A stretch of 64,000 nt of DNA, from the NCBI RefSeq assembly GCF_001742745.1, contig NZ_MJAK01000011.1, positions 35,562 to 99,561 on the forward strand, in the 5' to 3' direction. This DNA is from Curtobacterium sp. ER1/6 (GTDB lineage: Bacteria; Actinomycetota; Actinomycetes; Actinomycetales; Microbacteriaceae). The notes beneath the pieces are model-generated. The model saw only the letters and a program-made list of their open reading frames with translations, did not search any database and had not been told where the DNA came from. Every line of letters starts with the position of its first letter. Position 1 is the stretch's first letter. The position numbers were made by a program, and so were the translations under genes. Positions 16,237 through 24,285 of this stretch are shown piece after piece.

Positions 16237-16835
16237 TCGAACTGCCCGAGGGCCTGGCACCCGAACTCGTCCCGCTGTCGTGGCTCGTCGGTGTCTGGGA
16301 GGGCACGGGCGTCGTCGAGTACCCCGTGGACGGCGAGGACGAGCCCCGGAAGTACGAGTTCGGCCAGCGCGTGAGCTTCAGCCACGACGGGCTGCCCTAC
16401 CTCAACTACTCGTCGACCTCGTGGCTGCTCGACGACGAGCACACGCCGCTCGCCGCCGAGATGGGCTACTGGCGCATCGACCGCCCGAGCGAGCCCGGTG
16501 ACCGCGGTCCCGCGATGCTGATGGGCGACGGCCCGGTGCCCTTCACCACGGTGGAGAGCGTCGAGGCGCTCCGCAACACCACCGACGGCTTCGACGTCGA
16601 GGCCGCGATCATCCACCCGACGGGCGTCAACGAGCTCTACGTCGGCCGCGTCAAGAAGGGCCGGATCGACCTGGCCACCGACGCGGTGATGCGCTCGCCG
16701 AACGCGAAGGACTACTCGGCCGCCACCCGGCTCTACGGCCTGGTCGAGGGCAAGCTGTTCTGGGCCTGGGACATCGCCGCACTCGGGCAGCAGCTCACCT
16801 CCCACGCCTCGGGGCAGCTCGCGAAGGTCGACTGA
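16233..16835 (+). CDS. Nitrobindin-like heme-binding beta-barrel protein
   Basis: A 200-residue protein of the FABP-like/nitrobindin (THAP4 C-terminal) family. Signatures are LVPLSWLVGVWEGTGVVEYP near residue 12 with the conserved GxWxGxG motif, EFGQRVSFSHDGLPYLNYSS near 50, and FVEGKLFWAWDIAALGQQ-like sequence near the end with the fold's late strands. The family binds heme and may process nitric oxide or peroxynitrite; mycobacterial relatives are known. The TTG start is chosen because it overlaps the previous stop by 4 nt and gives the family length; the frame is open upstream but looks non-coding there. The stop overlaps the ygfZ start (TGATG). Confidence 0.85.
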   Translation: MIELPEGLAPELVPLSWLVGVWEGTGVVEYPVDGEDEPRKYEFGQRVSFSHDGLPYLNYSSTSWLLDDEHTPLAAEMGYWRIDRPSEPGDRGPAMLMGDGPVPFTTVESVEALRNTTDGFDVEAAIIHPTGVNELYVGRVKKGRIDLATDAVMRSPNAKDYSAATRLYGLVEGKLFWAWDIAALGQQLTSHASGQLAKVD

Positions 16836-17902
16836 TGGCCGTCTTCGCCGACCGTCCGGGCTTCGTCGCCGCACCGGAGGGGCCCGCGGCGCACTTCGGC
16901 AACCCGACCGGCGAGCAGCGTGCGCTCGTCGCCGGTCGCGCGGTCGTCGAGCTCGGGCTCGGCGTCGTCACGGTCAGCGGTCCCGACCGGCTCTCCTGGC
17001 TCAACTCGATCACGTCGCAGCTCCTCACCGGGCTCGAGCCGGGTGCGAGCACCGAGACGCTCGTGCTCGACCAGTCCGGTCGGGTCGAGCACGCCGCCCG
17101 CGTCGTCGACGACGGATCGGTCGCGTGGCTCCTCACCGAGCCCGCCGACGCGGCACCGCTCGCCGCGTGGCTCGACACGATGCGCTTCATGCTCCGCGTC
17201 GAGGTCGCGGACCGCTCGGCGGACCTCGTCACGCTCGGCCGCTTCGACGGGTCGTCCGCCCCGGACGACGTGGTCGTCGAGTGGGTCGACCCGTGGTCGT
17301 CGGTCGCGCCCGGTGGGTGGGGCTACGCCGCAGGGGAGGCCCACCCCGGCTCCGACTGGACCCTCCGCATCGACGTGGTCACCCGGGAGGCCGCGGCTGC
17401 GCTGGCAGCGACGGGTGCGCCGGTCGCGGGGCTGCTCGCCTTCGAGGCGCTGCGGATCGCCGCCTGGCGCCCGACCCTGACCGACGTCGACGACCGGACG
17501 ATCCCGCACGAGCTCGACTGGCTCCGCTCCGCCGTGCACCTGTCGAAGGGCTGCTACCGCGGGCAGGAGACCGTCGCCAAGGTGCACAACCTCGGCCATC
17601 CGCCGCGTCGGGTCGTCATGCTCCACCTCGACGGCTCGGACGGCGTGCTCCCCGCGCCGGGGACCGCGGTCGAGCTCGACGGGAACGAGGTCGGGCGGCT
17701 CACCGCGTCGGCGCTCCACCACGAGCTCGGGCCGGTCGGTCTCGCCGTCGTGAAGCGCTCGCTCGACCCCGCGGCGACGCTGACGCTCACCGTGGACGAC
17801 GTCGTCGTCACCGCGGCGCAGGAGGTCATCGTGCCGCCCGGCGCCGGAGCGACGGCGAACGTCCCGCGTCTGCCGCGACTCGGCGCCGTCCGCCGCTCGT
17901 AG
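16835..17902 (+). CDS. ygfZ: Folate-binding protein YgfZ
   Basis: A 355-residue member of the YgfZ/GcvT-like family, which uses tetrahydrofolate and helps maintain some iron-sulfur enzymes. The defining motif KGCYRGQETVAKVHNLG is at about residues 240-256, with the conserved Cys. Upstream, VTVSGPDRLSWLNSITSQ is the N-terminal GcvT-type strand and AFEALRIAAWRPTLTDVDD precedes the signature; the C-terminal barrel has VELDGNEVGRLTASALH. The start overlaps the nitrobindin-like stop by one base, so the two genes form an operon. This pairing is recurrent in Actinobacteria. Confidence 0.93.
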   Translation: MAVFADRPGFVAAPEGPAAHFGNPTGEQRALVAGRAVVELGLGVVTVSGPDRLSWLNSITSQLLTGLEPGASTETLVLDQSGRVEHAARVVDDGSVAWLLTEPADAAPLAAWLDTMRFMLRVEVADRSADLVTLGRFDGSSAPDDVVVEWVDPWSSVAPGGWGYAAGEAHPGSDWTLRIDVVTREAAAALAATGAPVAGLLAFEALRIAAWRPTLTDVDDRTIPHELDWLRSAVHLSKGCYRGQETVAKVHNLGHPPRRVVMLHLDGSDGVLPAPGTAVELDGNEVGRLTASALHHELGPVGLAVVKRSLDPAATLTLTVDDVVVTAAQEVIVPPGAGATANVPRLPRLGAVRRS

Positions 17903-17955
17903 CCCGGGCGACCGACGCCGGGCCGGTCCTCCGCGTCGGTCCTCCGCGCCGGGTC

Positions 17956-18729
17956 TCAGGCGGGGGCGACGGCCGACCAGGGGACGCTGAGCTCGCCGAG
18001 GCGCCACCGGGAGACCCCGTGCAGCACGGGCCAGCCCCGGTCGCGCACGCCCTGCACCGTGGCGATCCACCGCTGCCGCGGGCCGTACGTGCCGAGCGGG
18101 GCGGCGACGGCCCACGCCCGGTCGAGGTCGAGCAGGAACGCGTGCACCCGCTCCCCGGGGACGTTCCGGTGGATGAGCGCCTTCGGCAGCCGCTCGGCGA
18201 CGATGCTCGGCAGTTCGAGGTCGGCGACCCGCAGCGACACCGTGAAGGTGTGCGGCGCGTGCTCGTCGAGCGTCACCCAGGACGCCACCCGGCCGACCTC
18301 GTTGCAGGTGCCCTCGACGAGCGCCCCACCGGGCTGCAACCGGTCCTGCATGATCCGCCACGAGTCGACCACGGCGGACTCGTCGTACTGCCGCAGGACG
18401 TTGAACGCGCGGATCACGACGGGCCGTCGACCGCCGGGCGTCGGCGTCTCGAAGCCGCCGAGCCGGAAGGTCACCCCGTCCCGGGTGACCGAGTTCGCGA
18501 GCGCGACGCGGGCCGGTTCGATCTCGATGCCCGTCACCTCGACGTCGGGACGGACCCGCGCCAGCCGGTCGCGGAGCTCGAGGGTGGTCGTCGGGCGAGC
18601 GCCGTAGCCGACGTCCGCGACGAGCGGGTCGGCGGTGCGCCGGAGCGCCGGCAGCGTCGCGATCCACCGGTCGACGCGACGGAGCCGGTTGAACCCGGTG
18701 GTCCCGCGCGTGACGTTCCCGATGGGCAT
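17956..18729 (-). CDS. Class I SAM-dependent methyltransferase-like protein
   Basis: A 257-residue protein with a Rossmann-type methyltransferase core. Motif I is VADVGYGARPTTTLELRDRL (about residue 38), where the usual GxGxG is replaced by GYGARP; a motif II-like acidic residue lies in VTGIEIEPARVALA. ADPLVADVGYG, VIRAFNVLRQYDESAV and LVEGTCNEVGRVASWVTLDE are characteristic of an actinobacterial group of unknown substrate. A TACCCT -10 box (18742-18737) ends 7 nt before ATG 18729, so it is likely leaderless; an ATG at 18753 is less likely. It is divergent from gpmA. Confidence 0.78.
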   Translation of the reverse strand: MPIGNVTRGTTGFNRLRRVDRWIATLPALRRTADPLVADVGYGARPTTTLELRDRLARVRPDVEVTGIEIEPARVALANSVTRDGVTFRLGGFETPTPGGRRPVVIRAFNVLRQYDESAVVDSWRIMQDRLQPGGALVEGTCNEVGRVASWVTLDEHAPHTFTVSLRVADLELPSIVAERLPKALIHRNVPGERVHAFLLDLDRAWAVAAPLGTYGPRQRWIATVQGVRDRGWPVLHGVSRWRLGELSVPWSAVAPA

Positions 18730-18773
18730 GGAGCCCAGGGTACCGAGGCGCACCCGCTCGGTAGACTCGGGGC

Positions 18774-19520
18774 ATGACCTCCACGCTCGTCCTGCTGCGT
18801 CACGGCAACAGTGACTGGAACCAGAAGAACCTGTTCACCGGCTGGGTCGACGTCCGACTCAGCGAGCTGGGCGAGAAGGAGGCGAAGCGCGCCGGCGAGC
18901 TCATCGCCGGGTCGGGCATCGTCCCGGACGTCCTGTACACGTCGCTGCTGACCCGGGCGATCCAGACCGCCGACATCGCGCTGCTCGAGGCCGACCTGGC
19001 CTGGCTGCCGGTGAAGCGCGACTGGCGCCTCAACGAGCGCCACTACGGCGACCTGCAGGGCAAGGACAAGGCCCAGACGCTCGAGCAGTACGGCGAGCAG
19101 CAGTTCATGGAGTGGCGTCGGTCGTTCGACGTCCCGCCGCCCCCCATCGCCGACGACGCCGAGTGGTCGCAGGCCGGGGACCGTCGCTACGCCGAGCTCG
19201 GCGACCAGCTGCCCCGCACGGAGTCGCTGAAGCTCGTGATCGACCGCCTGCTGCCGTACTGGGAGTCGGACATCACGAAGGACCTCGGCGAGGGGAAGAC
19301 CGTCCTCGTCACGGCGCACGGCAACTCGCTCCGCGCGCTCGTGAAGCACCTCGACGGCATCTCCGACGACGACATCGCGGGCCTCAACATCCCGACGGGC
19401 ATCCCGCTCGTGTACGAGCTCGACGACGACTTCCGCCCGACGAAGCCCTCGTACTACCTCGACCCCGAGGCCGCCGCCGCCGGTGCCGCAGCGGTCGCCG
19501 CGCAGGGCGCGAAGAAGTAG
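18774..19520 (+). CDS. gpmA: 2,3-bisphosphoglycerate-dependent phosphoglycerate mutase
   Basis: A 248-residue histidine phosphatase superfamily enzyme that interconverts 3- and 2-phosphoglycerate in glycolysis. The catalytic motif is [20 protein letters not shown] (residues 8-27, with His11 as phosphohistidine). Further family motifs are [31 protein letters not shown] and [20 protein letters not shown], which carries the second catalytic His. TAGACT (18762-18767) ends 6 nt before the ATG, indicating a leaderless transcript. A strong 19-bp hairpin follows. Confidence 0.96.
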   Translation: MTSTLVLLRHGNSDWNQKNLFTGWVDVRLSELGEKEAKRAGELIAGSGIVPDVLYTSLLTRAIQTADIALLEADLAWLPVKRDWRLNERHYGDLQGKDKAQTLEQYGEQQFMEWRRSFDVPPPPIADDAEWSQAGDRRYAELGDQLPRTESLKLVIDRLLPYWESDITKDLGEGKTVLVTAHGNSLRALVKHLDGISDDDIAGLNIPTGIPLVYELDDDFRPTKPSYYLDPEAAAAGAAAVAAQGAKK

Positions 19521-19530
19521 CACCAGCACG

Positions 19531-19571
19531 ACGACGAACGCCCCGCCGGTCTCCGGCGGGGCGTTCGTCGT
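19531..19571. terminator. Terminator hairpin after gpmA
   Basis: A perfect 19-bp stem (arm ACGACGAACGCCCCGCCGG) with a TCT loop lies 11 nt after the gpmA stop and 14 nt before the stop of the convergent kinase gene, so it probably works in both directions. Confidence 0.82.
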
Positions 19572-19584
19572 CCCGGGCGCGGAC

Positions 19585-20133
19585 TCAGACGAAGTGCGCG
19601 GCGATCTCCTGCACGAGCGCGCCGACGTCGTACGGCCGACCGGTGTCGACGCGCACGACGGGGACGCCCGGCAGCGCGACGGGCTCGGCGGTGTCGCCGT
19701 GCTCGTCCCAGAACGCGAGCACGTCCGTCAGGTCGCCGTGCACCTCGTGCCGGACCGGGAGGGTGCCGGGTTCGTACCGGTCGCGCAGCCGCTCTGCGGC
19801 GGTGACCCGGTCGACGTGGCACCAGACCTCGACGGCGCGCGGCGACCCGGCGGTGGTGAGCCCGGCCTCCAGGCGGTCCCGGTCCCGTGCCGGCAGCCAG
19901 ACGGCGTCGAGGACGACCCCGTTCTCGACGGCCCGTGCCATCGACCACATCGAGTCCATGGCGATGCCCCCGAGCTCGCGGGAGCCGATCATCGGACCGA
20001 CGACGTCGGCGAGGGGCTCCTTGATCCGGTCCTTCGACAGGAAGGGGCAGCCGAGCACCTCGGCCAGGGCGGCCCCGACCGTGCTCTTGCCCGAACCGGG
20101 CATCCCGTTGACGACGATCGCGACCTGAGCCAT
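19585..20133 (-). CDS. P-loop nucleotide kinase-like protein
   Basis: A 182-residue AAA/zeta-like kinase fold. Walker A is IVVNGMPGSGKSTVG (residues 6-20), followed by ALAEVLGCPFLSKDRIKEP, a substrate-strand arrangement typical of small-molecule kinases. A late lid-like region has RVTAAERLRDRYEPGT and VVRVDTGRPYDVGALVQEI. No substrate can be assigned; relatives are annotated as ATP-binding proteins or as shikimate- or chloramphenicol-kinase-like. It converges on gpmA and lies 22 nt upstream of the phoU stop, but no link to phosphate control is evident. Confidence 0.75.
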   Translation of the reverse strand: MAQVAIVVNGMPGSGKSTVGAALAEVLGCPFLSKDRIKEPLADVVGPMIGSRELGGIAMDSMWSMARAVENGVVLDAVWLPARDRDRLEAGLTTAGSPRAVEVWCHVDRVTAAERLRDRYEPGTLPVRHEVHGDLTDVLAFWDEHGDTAEPVALPGVPVVRVDTGRPYDVGALVQEIAAHFV

Positions 20134-20155
20134 GCCACGATCCTGGCAGAACCCG

Positions 20156-20827
20156 TCAGGCGGGGGAGGTCGTCACCGACGCCGCGCCGGCCCAGTCGCC
20201 CGTCGCCAGGTACTCGACCTTCTTCGCGATCGAGACCGCGTGGTCGGCGAAGCGCTCGTGGTAGCGCGAGGCGAGGGTCGCGTCGACCGTGTCGATCGGG
20301 TTGCCCTTCCAGGTCTCACCGAGCACGAAGTCGAACACGCTCGCGTGCAGCTCGTCGACGGCGTCGTCCTCGTCGCGGATCTCCGCGGCCAGGGCGATGT
20401 CCTCGGTGGCGAGCAGACGCGTGAGCTTCTGGGCCATCTGCACGTCGTGCGCGCCCATCTGCTTGAACGTGGGGCGCAGGCCCTTCGGCACGACCTTCTC
20501 GGGGAAGCGCTGGCGGGCGAGCTGCGCGATGTGCTCGGCCATGTCGCCCATGCGCTCGAGCGAGGAGCTGACGCGGAGGGCGGTCACGACGACACGGAGG
20601 TCGCGGGCGACCGGGGCCTGGCGGGCGAGGATGTCGATCGCGATCTCGTCGAGGCTGTTCGCCGCCTGGTCGATCTTGGCGTCGTCGGCGATCACCTCCT
20701 CGGCGAGGGCGACGTCGGACTCGCTGAACGCCTGGGTCGCACGGGTGATCGCGGACTCGACGAGCCCGGCGATCTCGGTCAGACGCTCCTGGACGTCCTG
20801 GAGCTCCTGCTGGAAGACTTCGCGCAT
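20156..20827 (-). CDS. phoU: Phosphate signalling regulator PhoU
   Basis: A 223-residue all-helical protein with the tandem PhoU repeat. MREVFQQELQDVQERLTEIA opens the first three-helix bundle, and DILARQAPVARDLRVVVTAL with RMGDMAEHIAQLARQR forms the conserved E/DxxxD metal site of the first repeat; the second repeat is around RYHERFADHAVSIAKKVEYL. PhoU couples the Pst transporter to the SenX3 (PhoR) kinase and represses signalling under phosphate excess. It is divergent from senX3-regX3, with 11-nt-spaced GGTGAAC repeats in between (20875-20903). Confidence 0.95.
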   Translation of the reverse strand: MREVFQQELQDVQERLTEIAGLVESAITRATQAFSESDVALAEEVIADDAKIDQAANSLDEIAIDILARQAPVARDLRVVVTALRVSSSLERMGDMAEHIAQLARQRFPEKVVPKGLRPTFKQMGAHDVQMAQKLTRLLATEDIALAAEIRDEDDAVDELHASVFDFVLGETWKGNPIDTVDATLASRYHERFADHAVSIAKKVEYLATGDWAGAASVTTSPA

Positions 20828-20874
20828 GGGGGATGTGCCTCTCTGATGCGTACCGGACGAGTGTCGTCAGCCCA

Positions 20875-20903
20875 GGTGAACGAACGGTGACCTGCGGCTG
20901 AAC
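20875..20903. promoter_or_regulatory. PHO box in phoU/senX3 divergent region
   Basis: Three repeats are phased by exactly 11 nt: GGTGAAC at 20875, GGTGACC at 20886 and GCTGAAC at 20897. A further GGTGAAC lies at 20940-20946, close to the senX3 -10 box. The array is 48-76 nt upstream of phoU and about 83-111 nt upstream of senX3, and matches the pstS site. Confidence 0.82.
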
Positions 20904-20985
20904 ACCTCGTCCCGAGCAGCGGGAAAGCAGGCCCGGGCGGGTGAACGGCGTCGGAACCCCGTGTGACCGTCCCTACACTGGCGGC

Positions 20986-22152
20986 ATGGACAACGCGTGG
21001 CTCGTGCCACTGTCGATGCTCCTCGGCGGGGTGTTCGGCGCGGGTGTCGTGGTGCTGATCATCACGGCCGAGCGCACGGCCCGGGCAGCCGACGTCGCCG
21101 AGCGGACGCTGCCCGACGGTGTCGCCGCGGTCATCGCCACGATGCACAACCCGGCCGTGGTCGTCGACCCGTCGAACACGGTCGTCGCCGCGTCCCCGCA
21201 GGCGCTCACGGTCGGGCTGGTGGTCCGGCGCAAGCTCGTGCACGACGAGCTGGTCGAGCTCGTCGACCGGGTCCGTCGGAGCGGCGAGATGGGCTCCGAG
21301 GACCTCGAGCTCCCACGCGGCCGACGCGGGGAGCTGATCGGCTACCTGAGCTTCCGGGCCGCGCAGCTCGGCAACCGGTACGTGCTCCTGACGGCGGACG
21401 ACCTGACCGAGAGCCGGCGCATCGACGAGGTCCGTCGCGACTTCGTCGCCAACATCTCGCACGAGCTCAAGACGCCCATCGGCGCCATCGGGCTGCTCTC
21501 CGAGACCCTCGTGCTCGCAGCCGACGACCCGGACCACGTGAAGAAGTTCGCCTCGCAGCTCGTCACCGAGTCCGAGCGGCTCGGCGCCCTGACGAAGGAC
21601 ATCATCGAGCTGTCCCGCCTGCAGTCCGTCGACACGCTCGAGAACAGCGAGGAGACGTCGATCGACAAGGTCGTGCAGGCCGCCGTCGACGCGAACGAGG
21701 TCGTCGCGCGGGCACGGTCGATCGAGCTGGTGCGCGCGAAGAAGTCGAAGCTCCGGGTCATGGGCGACCCGGGGCTGCTGCAGGTCGCGGTGTCGAACCT
21801 CATCGCGAACGCCGTCAAGTACTCCCCGGACCACACGCGCGTCGGTGTCGGCGTGCGGCTGTCGAAGGGGTTCGTCGAGATCGCGGTGACCGACCAGGGC
21901 GTCGGCATCCCAGAGTCCGATCTCGACCGCGTGTTCGAACGGTTCTACCGCGTCGACCCGGCACGGTCGCGCGCCACCGGCGGGACCGGACTCGGACTCG
22001 CGATCGTCAAGCACGTCGTCGGCAACCACGGCGGCGACGTGCGCGTCTGGTCCCAGCCCGGCAAGGGCTCGACCTTCACGATCCGCCTGCCCGAGGCGGA
22101 TCCCGACCTCACCACCGCACTCGAAGAGCAACTGGAAGAGCAGCCATCGTGA
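20986..22152 (+). CDS. senX3: Sensor histidine kinase SenX3 (PhoR-type)
   Basis: A 388-residue kinase with one N-terminal membrane helix (WLVPLSMLLGGVFGAGVVVL, residues 5-24), a PAS-like domain (about 40-145), the dimerisation motif FVANISHELKTPIGAIGLLS with His159 as phosphorylation site, and an ATPase domain with NLIANAVKYSPDHTRVGVGV (N box), VTDQGVGIPESDLDRVFERF and ATGGTGLGLAIVKHVV (G2). It phosphorylates RegX3 when PhoU/Pst report phosphate limitation. ATG at 20986 is chosen because TACACT (20974-20979) ends 6 nt before it, a leaderless arrangement; an upstream in-frame GTG adds 15 non-family residues. It overlaps regX3 by 4 nt (GTGA). Confidence 0.95.
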   Translation: MDNAWLVPLSMLLGGVFGAGVVVLIITAERTARAADVAERTLPDGVAAVIATMHNPAVVVDPSNTVVAASPQALTVGLVVRRKLVHDELVELVDRVRRSGEMGSEDLELPRGRRGELIGYLSFRAAQLGNRYVLLTADDLTESRRIDEVRRDFVANISHELKTPIGAIGLLSETLVLAADDPDHVKKFASQLVTESERLGALTKDIIELSRLQSVDTLENSEETSIDKVVQAAVDANEVVARARSIELVRAKKSKLRVMGDPGLLQVAVSNLIANAVKYSPDHTRVGVGVRLSKGFVEIAVTDQGVGIPESDLDRVFERFYRVDPARSRATGGTGLGLAIVKHVVGNHGGDVRVWSQPGKGSTFTIRLPEADPDLTTALEEQLEEQPS

Positions 22153-22829
22153 CCAAGATCCTCATCGTCGACGACGAGCCGGCCCTGAGCGAACCCCTGG
22201 AGTTCCTCCTGCAGCGCGAGGGCTACGAGACCTCCGTCGCCGCGGACGGCGTGACCGCGCTGTCGAAGTTCGACGCGGAGAACCCCGACCTCCTGCTGCT
22301 CGACCTCATGCTGCCGGGGCTGAGCGGCACCGAGGTGTGCCGCCAGGTCCGCACCCGGTCGAACGTCCCGATCATCATGCTCACCGCGAAGGACTCCGAG
22401 GTGGACATCGTCGTGGGGCTCGAGCTCGGCGCCGACGACTACGTGACGAAGCCGTACTCGACGCGGGAGCTGCTCGCGCGGATCCGGGCGGTGCTGCGCC
22501 GTCGGACCGAGGACGACCCGGGCGACAGCGGCATCCTGCAGGTCGGTGGCATCCGCATGGACGTCGAGCGCCACACGGTGTCGGTGGACGGGTCCGAGAC
22601 GCCGATGCCGCTCAAGGAGTTCGAGCTCCTCGAACTGCTCCTCCGCAACGCCGGCCGGGTGCTGACCCGCGGGCAGCTCATCGACCGGGTGTGGGGGTCC
22701 GACTACTTCGGCGACACGAAGACGCTCGACGTGCACATCAAGCGGATCCGCTCGAAGATCGAGCGGGTGCCGAGCGCACCGGAGATCCTGGTGACGGTCC
22801 GCGGCCTGGGGTACCGGATCGAGGGCTGA
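22149..22829 (+). CDS. regX3: Response regulator RegX3 (PhoB-type)
   Basis: A 226-residue OmpR/PhoB-family regulator. The receiver has the acidic pair in ILIVDDEPALSEPLEFLL, phosphoacceptor Asp52 in LLLLDLMLPGLSG, Thr in IIMLTAKDSEVD and Lys in DDYVTKPYSTRELLAR. The winged helix covers about residues 130-226 with MPLKEFELLELLLRNAGRVL and GSDYFGDTKTLDVHIKRIRS. It should bind the GGTGAAC repeats found upstream of pstS and between phoU and senX3. The GTG start overlaps the senX3 stop, and a 25-bp hairpin follows the stop codon. Confidence 0.96.
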   Translation: MTKILIVDDEPALSEPLEFLLQREGYETSVAADGVTALSKFDAENPDLLLLDLMLPGLSGTEVCRQVRTRSNVPIIMLTAKDSEVDIVVGLELGADDYVTKPYSTRELLARIRAVLRRRTEDDPGDSGILQVGGIRMDVERHTVSVDGSETPMPLKEFELLELLLRNAGRVLTRGQLIDRVWGSDYFGDTKTLDVHIKRIRSKIERVPSAPEILVTVRGLGYRIEG

Positions 22830-22841
22830 CGCGGCCTGTCA

Positions 22842-22894
22842 CGCACCGGAGGCCCGGTGCCGGTCCTCGGGACCGGCACCGGGCCTCCGGTGCG
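22842..22894. terminator. Long hairpin after regX3
   Basis: A perfect 25-bp stem (22842-22866 with 22870-22894) closes on a 3-nt loop. It begins 12 nt after the regX3 stop and sits before the convergent lipoprotein gene. Its core GGAGGCCCGGTGCCGGTCC resembles the repeated hairpin family described in the findings. Confidence 0.88.
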
Positions 22895-22931
22895 TTGCGT
22901 CTGGTGCGCGCCGGTCCGGCGCGCAACGTGG

Positions 22932-23594
22932 TCAGTTCGTGCCGCTGTCGCCCTCGGACGAGTCGGTCTGCGAGTCGCTCGGCTGCGTACCCGGGGCGGT
23001 CGCGTCGCCGGTCGGGCGGGTGCCGCTCTCCGACGGCGAGGTCGCGGAGCTCGACGGGGTGGGGGTCGGTGCGAGGGTCTGGTACTCCTCGAGCGAGCTG
23101 GTCAGGACGGGGACGGACGCCGAGACGCCCTCGGCACCGGAGTACGAGAAGTAGGTCTTCACGAGGGAACCGGCGACGACGTCGGAGGCGTCGAACAGCA
23201 CGGCCTTCGAGTCAGCGACCTCGGAGCCCTGCGAGCCGGCGCCCTCCTGCGAGTCGCCGCCGGCGGTGCTCGCCGCGGACGGGGTGTTCGCGCCGAGGTC
23301 GACGCGACCGTTCGCCGGGACCACGACGGTCTGGGTGTCGCCCCCGACCTCGATCGACAGGGTGATGTCGTCGGAGGCGTCGCGGTTGATGAGCGTGCCG
23401 ATGAAGCGGGCGTCGTCGGCGTCGTCGGAGATGAAGAGCGCGTTGCGGATGTCGAGGTCGCCGGTCGTCACGTTCACGCCGTCGGTGATCTGCTTGATCT
23501 CCTTGGTGTGCGCGGGCGACATGAACTCGCAGCCGGTGGCGCCGAGCGCGATGGATGCCGCAACGGCGACGGACACGAGTACCCGAGCTCGCAA
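22932..23594 (-). CDS. Putative lipoprotein, unknown function
   Basis: A 220-residue exported protein. The TTG at 23594 is chosen over an in-frame GTG (23615) and ATG (23642) because GGAGG lies 6 nt before it and because it yields a compact lipoprotein signal, RARVLVSVAVAASIALGATG followed by Cys (lipobox GATGC). The mature part has ITDGVNVTTGDLDIRNALFI and TLSIEVGGDTQTVVVPANGR, an immunoglobulin-like beta pattern, and ends in a Ser/Thr/Pro/Gly-rich tail (about residues 165-220). It is divergent from carD. I recognise no enzymatic motif; it may be a surface-anchored accessory protein. Confidence 0.75.
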   Translation of the reverse strand: MRARVLVSVAVAASIALGATGCEFMSPAHTKEIKQITDGVNVTTGDLDIRNALFISDDADDARFIGTLINRDASDDITLSIEVGGDTQTVVVPANGRVDLGANTPSAASTAGGDSQEGAGSQGSEVADSKAVLFDASDVVAGSLVKTYFSYSGAEGVSASVPVLTSSLEEYQTLAPTPTPSSSATSPSESGTRPTGDATAPGTQPSDSQTDSSEGDSGTN

Positions 23595-23701
23595 GAGATT
23601 CCTCCGGAAGATCACGTTGTGGACCGGACGGTCCGGCTCCATCCTAGCGATCGCCGGGGAGGGCAGGTGCCCAGGCCCCCGTGGCCGAGGTGCCCCTGTG
23701 G

Positions 23702-23707
23702 TAAACT
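23702..23707 (+). promoter_or_regulatory. Candidate -10 element for carD
   Basis: TAAACT matches the actinobacterial TANNNT -10 consensus. It lies 27 nt upstream of the carD ATG, leaving room for a short leader with ACGGAG as ribosome site. No clear -35 box is seen. Confidence 0.5.
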
Positions 23708-23734
23708 GGGGATCCTGGGAACGGAGCCTGATAC

Positions 23735-24217
23735 ATGCAATTCGAGGTCGGCGAGACCGTCGTCTACCCCCATCACGGGGCGGCAACCATCTCTGAAGTC
23801 AAGACGCGCGTCATCAAGGGTGAGGAGAAGGTCTACCTGAAGCTGCGCGTGACGCAGGGCGACCTGACGATCGAGGTACCGGCGGACAACGTCGACCTGG
23901 TCGGCGTCCGCGACGTCATCGGCAAGGAGGGCCTCGACAAGGTCTTCGAGGTCCTGCGAGCGCCCTTCACCGAGGAGCCCACGAACTGGTCGCGTCGGTA
24001 CAAGGCGAACCTGGAGAAGCTGGCGTCGGGTGACGTCATCAAGGTGTCCGAGGTCGTCCGCGACCTCTGGCGCCGCGACCAGGACCGCGGGCTCTCCGCG
24101 GGGGAGAAGCGGATGCTGGCGAAGGCGCGGCAGATCCTGATCTCCGAGCTCGCCCTGGCCGAGAAGACCGACGAGGACAAGGCATCGACCGTCCTCGACG
24201 AGGTCCTCGCCTCCTAG
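23735..24217 (+). CDS. carD: RNA polymerase-binding transcription factor CarD
   Basis: A 160-residue CarD/CdnL protein that binds the RNA polymerase beta subunit and stabilises open complexes, notably at rRNA promoters. The N-terminal RNAP-interaction domain (about 1-60) starts [20 protein letters not shown] and continues to [20 protein letters not shown]. The helical C-terminal domain (about 65-160) includes [20 protein letters not shown], the [20 protein letters not shown] segment with the Trp that wedges the promoter, and [13 protein letters not shown]. In many Actinobacteria carD precedes ispD/ispF and cysS, exactly as here. Confidence 0.97.
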   Translation: MQFEVGETVVYPHHGAATISEVKTRVIKGEEKVYLKLRVTQGDLTIEVPADNVDLVGVRDVIGKEGLDKVFEVLRAPFTEEPTNWSRRYKANLEKLASGDVIKVSEVVRDLWRRDQDRGLSAGEKRMLAKARQILISELALAEKTDEDKASTVLDEVLAS

Positions 24218-24238
24218 CGCGGGTCACCACTGGACCAC

Positions 24239-24285
24239 ACGACGACCGTCCTGCTCCCCGACCGGGTGAGCAGGGCGGTCGTCGT
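24239..24285 (+). promoter_or_regulatory. Hairpin spanning the ispDF start codon
   Basis: ACGACGACCG-T-CCTGCTC (24239-24256) pairs with GAGCAGG-G-CGGTCGTCGT (24268-24285), a 17-bp stem with one T/G mismatch and an 11-nt loop. The GTG start (24266-24268) is at the loop/stem edge. It may terminate carD transcripts or restrict ispDF translation. Confidence 0.6.
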
